DNA of 64,000 bases from contig QCUJ01000003.1 in assembly GCA_003210795.1 (NCBI GenBank), positions 1-64,000 on the forward strand, read 5' to 3'. Under the pieces are notes generated by a model, which had not been told where the DNA came from, made no database searches, and saw nothing but the letters and a program-made list of their open reading frames with translations. Shown one piece after another: positions 63,081-64,000 of this stretch. The position numbers and the translations under genes were made by a program. The DNA comes from Synechococcus sp. AG-679-B05. Its GTDB lineage: Bacteria; Cyanobacteriota; Cyanobacteriia; PCC-6307; Cyanobiaceae. Numbering within the stretch: the stretch's first letter is position 1; every line of letters starts with the position of its first letter.

Positions 63081-63817
63081 AACTCGACTGTTTCGGGTGC
63101 AGGAGTCAGTACGGCAGCGTCGGTGGCCAGGGTCTGGCCGGCTGGAGCAGCAGCAAGAGCAGCTTTCTGAGTTTCAGCACGCAGATAGGCCCCAGTCACC
63201 TGATCGGCGACCCGTTTCATGTTGTGGGACACCGTGCAATAACGATGGGTCTGTTGATGCTTCCGACGCTCAGCAAGCGATTCATCACCCACCTTCTTTC
63301 GCAGCTTGATCACTGCATCAAAAATCGCCTCTGGTCGAGGAGGACACCCAGGCATATAGAGATCCACAGGGATCAATTTGTCCACGCCGCGAACAGCGGT
63401 GGTGGAGTCGGCACTGAACATGCCTCCAGTGATGGTGCAAGCCCCCATTGCGATCACATATTTGGGTTCAGGCATCTGTTCGTAGAGACGAACCAGAGCA
63501 GGGGCCATTTTCATCGTGACGGTACCCGCGACAATCAGCAAATCCGCCTGCCGCGGTGAACTGCGAGGGACCAATCCGAAGCGGTCAAAATCAAAACGGG
63601 AGCCGAGCAACGCAGCAAATTCGATGAAACAGCAGGCGGTTCCGTAGAGAAGGGGCCAGAGACTGCTGAGACGAGCCCAGTTGTGCAGATCATCGAGGCT
63701 GGTGAGAATCACGTTCTCACTCAGATCGGTGGTGATCGGAGGGGCACCAACAGGGCCACAACTCGCTTCACGCAGGTCGCGAACGGCAGTGATGGACGGA
63801 GTAGGGATGTCAGTCAT
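63077..63817 (-). CDS. ndhK: NAD(P)H-quinone oxidoreductase subunit K
   Basis: 246 residues of the NuoB/PSST-like subunit that carries cluster N2. [20 protein letters not shown] has the first two ligand cysteines, [11 protein letters not shown] and [18 protein letters not shown] the other two. Order ndhC-ndhK-ndhJ on the minus strand is the usual cyanobacterial cluster. The start is 3 bases from the ndhC stop. Confidence 0.97.
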   Translation of the reverse strand: MTDIPTPSITAVRDLREASCGPVGAPPITTDLSENVILTSLDDLHNWARLSSLWPLLYGTACCFIEFAALLGSRFDFDRFGLVPRSSPRQADLLIVAGTVTMKMAPALVRLYEQMPEPKYVIAMGACTITGGMFSADSTTAVRGVDKLIPVDLYMPGCPPRPEAIFDAVIKLRKKVGDESLAERRKHQQTHRYCTVSHNMKRVADQVTGAYLRAETQKAALAAAPAGQTLATDAAVLTPAPETVEL

Positions 63818-63820
63818 GGC

Positions 63821-64000
63821 TCAGCTCCACTCGAGTGCGCCCTTGCGCCAGGCATAGGCCAGAGCGACCAACAGAATCGCAATGAAGACCAGAGCCTCTA
63901 TGAAGGCAAGCAGGCCAAGGCGGTGGAAGGCGACGGCCCAGGGATAAAGGAACACTGTCTCCACATCAAAAATGACGAAGACCAGGGCGAACATGTAGTA
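63821..64000 (-). CDS. ndhC: NAD(P)H-quinone oxidoreductase subunit 3, partial (C-terminal half)
   Basis: The frame enters from the right edge and has 59 codons before the stop at 63821. [20 protein letters not shown] with WAVAF is the conserved NuoA/NdhC segment, followed by the last helix and a GALEWS end. First gene of the ndhCKJ operon; the N-terminus lies outside the window. Confidence 0.97.
   Translation of the reverse strand, partial: YYMFALVFVIFDVETVFLYPWAVAFHRLGLLAFIEALVFIAILLVALAYAWRKGALEWS

Overview
The window looks like the chromosome of a marine picocyanobacterium, most probably a Synechococcus of the marine clade. It carries photosystem subunits (psbK, psbY, a psaL), the ndhC-K-J cluster, chlD, a phycobilisome rod linker, a carotenoid oxygenase and a small PedR-like LuxR regulator, in gene orders that recall picocyanobacteria. 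Most of the sequence is GC-rich, densely packed housekeeping DNA. The stretch from about 13.1 to 24.1 kb is visibly AT-rich and has many short genes of unknown function. The organism assignment is inferred from gene content, not from a search.

Layout. 1-13.1 kb: metF (partial), pedR-like regulator, leuCD, cinA, a WecA-type transferase, glyA, tRNA-Arg, small conserved proteins, murJ, sfsA, an ammonium transporter and ispH. 13.1-24.1 kb: the AT-rich accessory region, with a decayed DUF1997 gene, a 4Fe-4S ferredoxin, a rod linker with a C-terminal membrane helix (CpcL type), a psaL, a thiD, a DoxX protein, a SemiSWEET, a zinc-ribbon peptide, several small membrane proteins, a [2Fe-2S] ferredoxin, a flavodoxin, psbY and a DUF4079 protein. 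24.2-42.3 kb: purH, a histidine kinase, cobS, tgt (frameshifted at a run of eight C), psbK, wecG/tagA family, a large GH15/phosphorylase-kinase-like protein, an oxidoreductase, a CorC/HlyC-type protein, a CAU tRNA, pyrE, ygfZ, a RecB-like nuclease, a phosphohexomutase and rdgB. 42.4-47.2 kb: a tight four-gene operon (SABATH-like methyltransferase, amino-acid dehydrogenase family protein, FAD amine oxidase, BCCT transporter). 47.2-64 kb: SIMPL protein, carotenoid oxygenase, hisB, fabI, a photolyase split over two genes, a DegT-type aminotransferase, a full-length photolyase, NUDIX, folK, chlD, an Mla-type MCE/ATPase pair, a YvcK-like protein and ndhJ-K-C.

Three places deserve most attention. 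(1) The AT-rich region gathers parts that act on the acceptor and antenna side of photosystem I: a CpcL-like membrane-anchored linker, a PsaL apparently without its usual partner psaI, two ferredoxins and a flavodoxin. Together they could form a specialised PSI-antenna and electron-outlet module; this is inference. (2) The operon at 42.4-47.2 kb pairs a plant-type carboxyl methyltransferase fold with an amine oxidase and a betaine-type transporter, an arrangement I cannot match to a named pathway. (3) A photolyase-like flavin domain and its alpha/beta domain are encoded by adjacent genes in reversed order.
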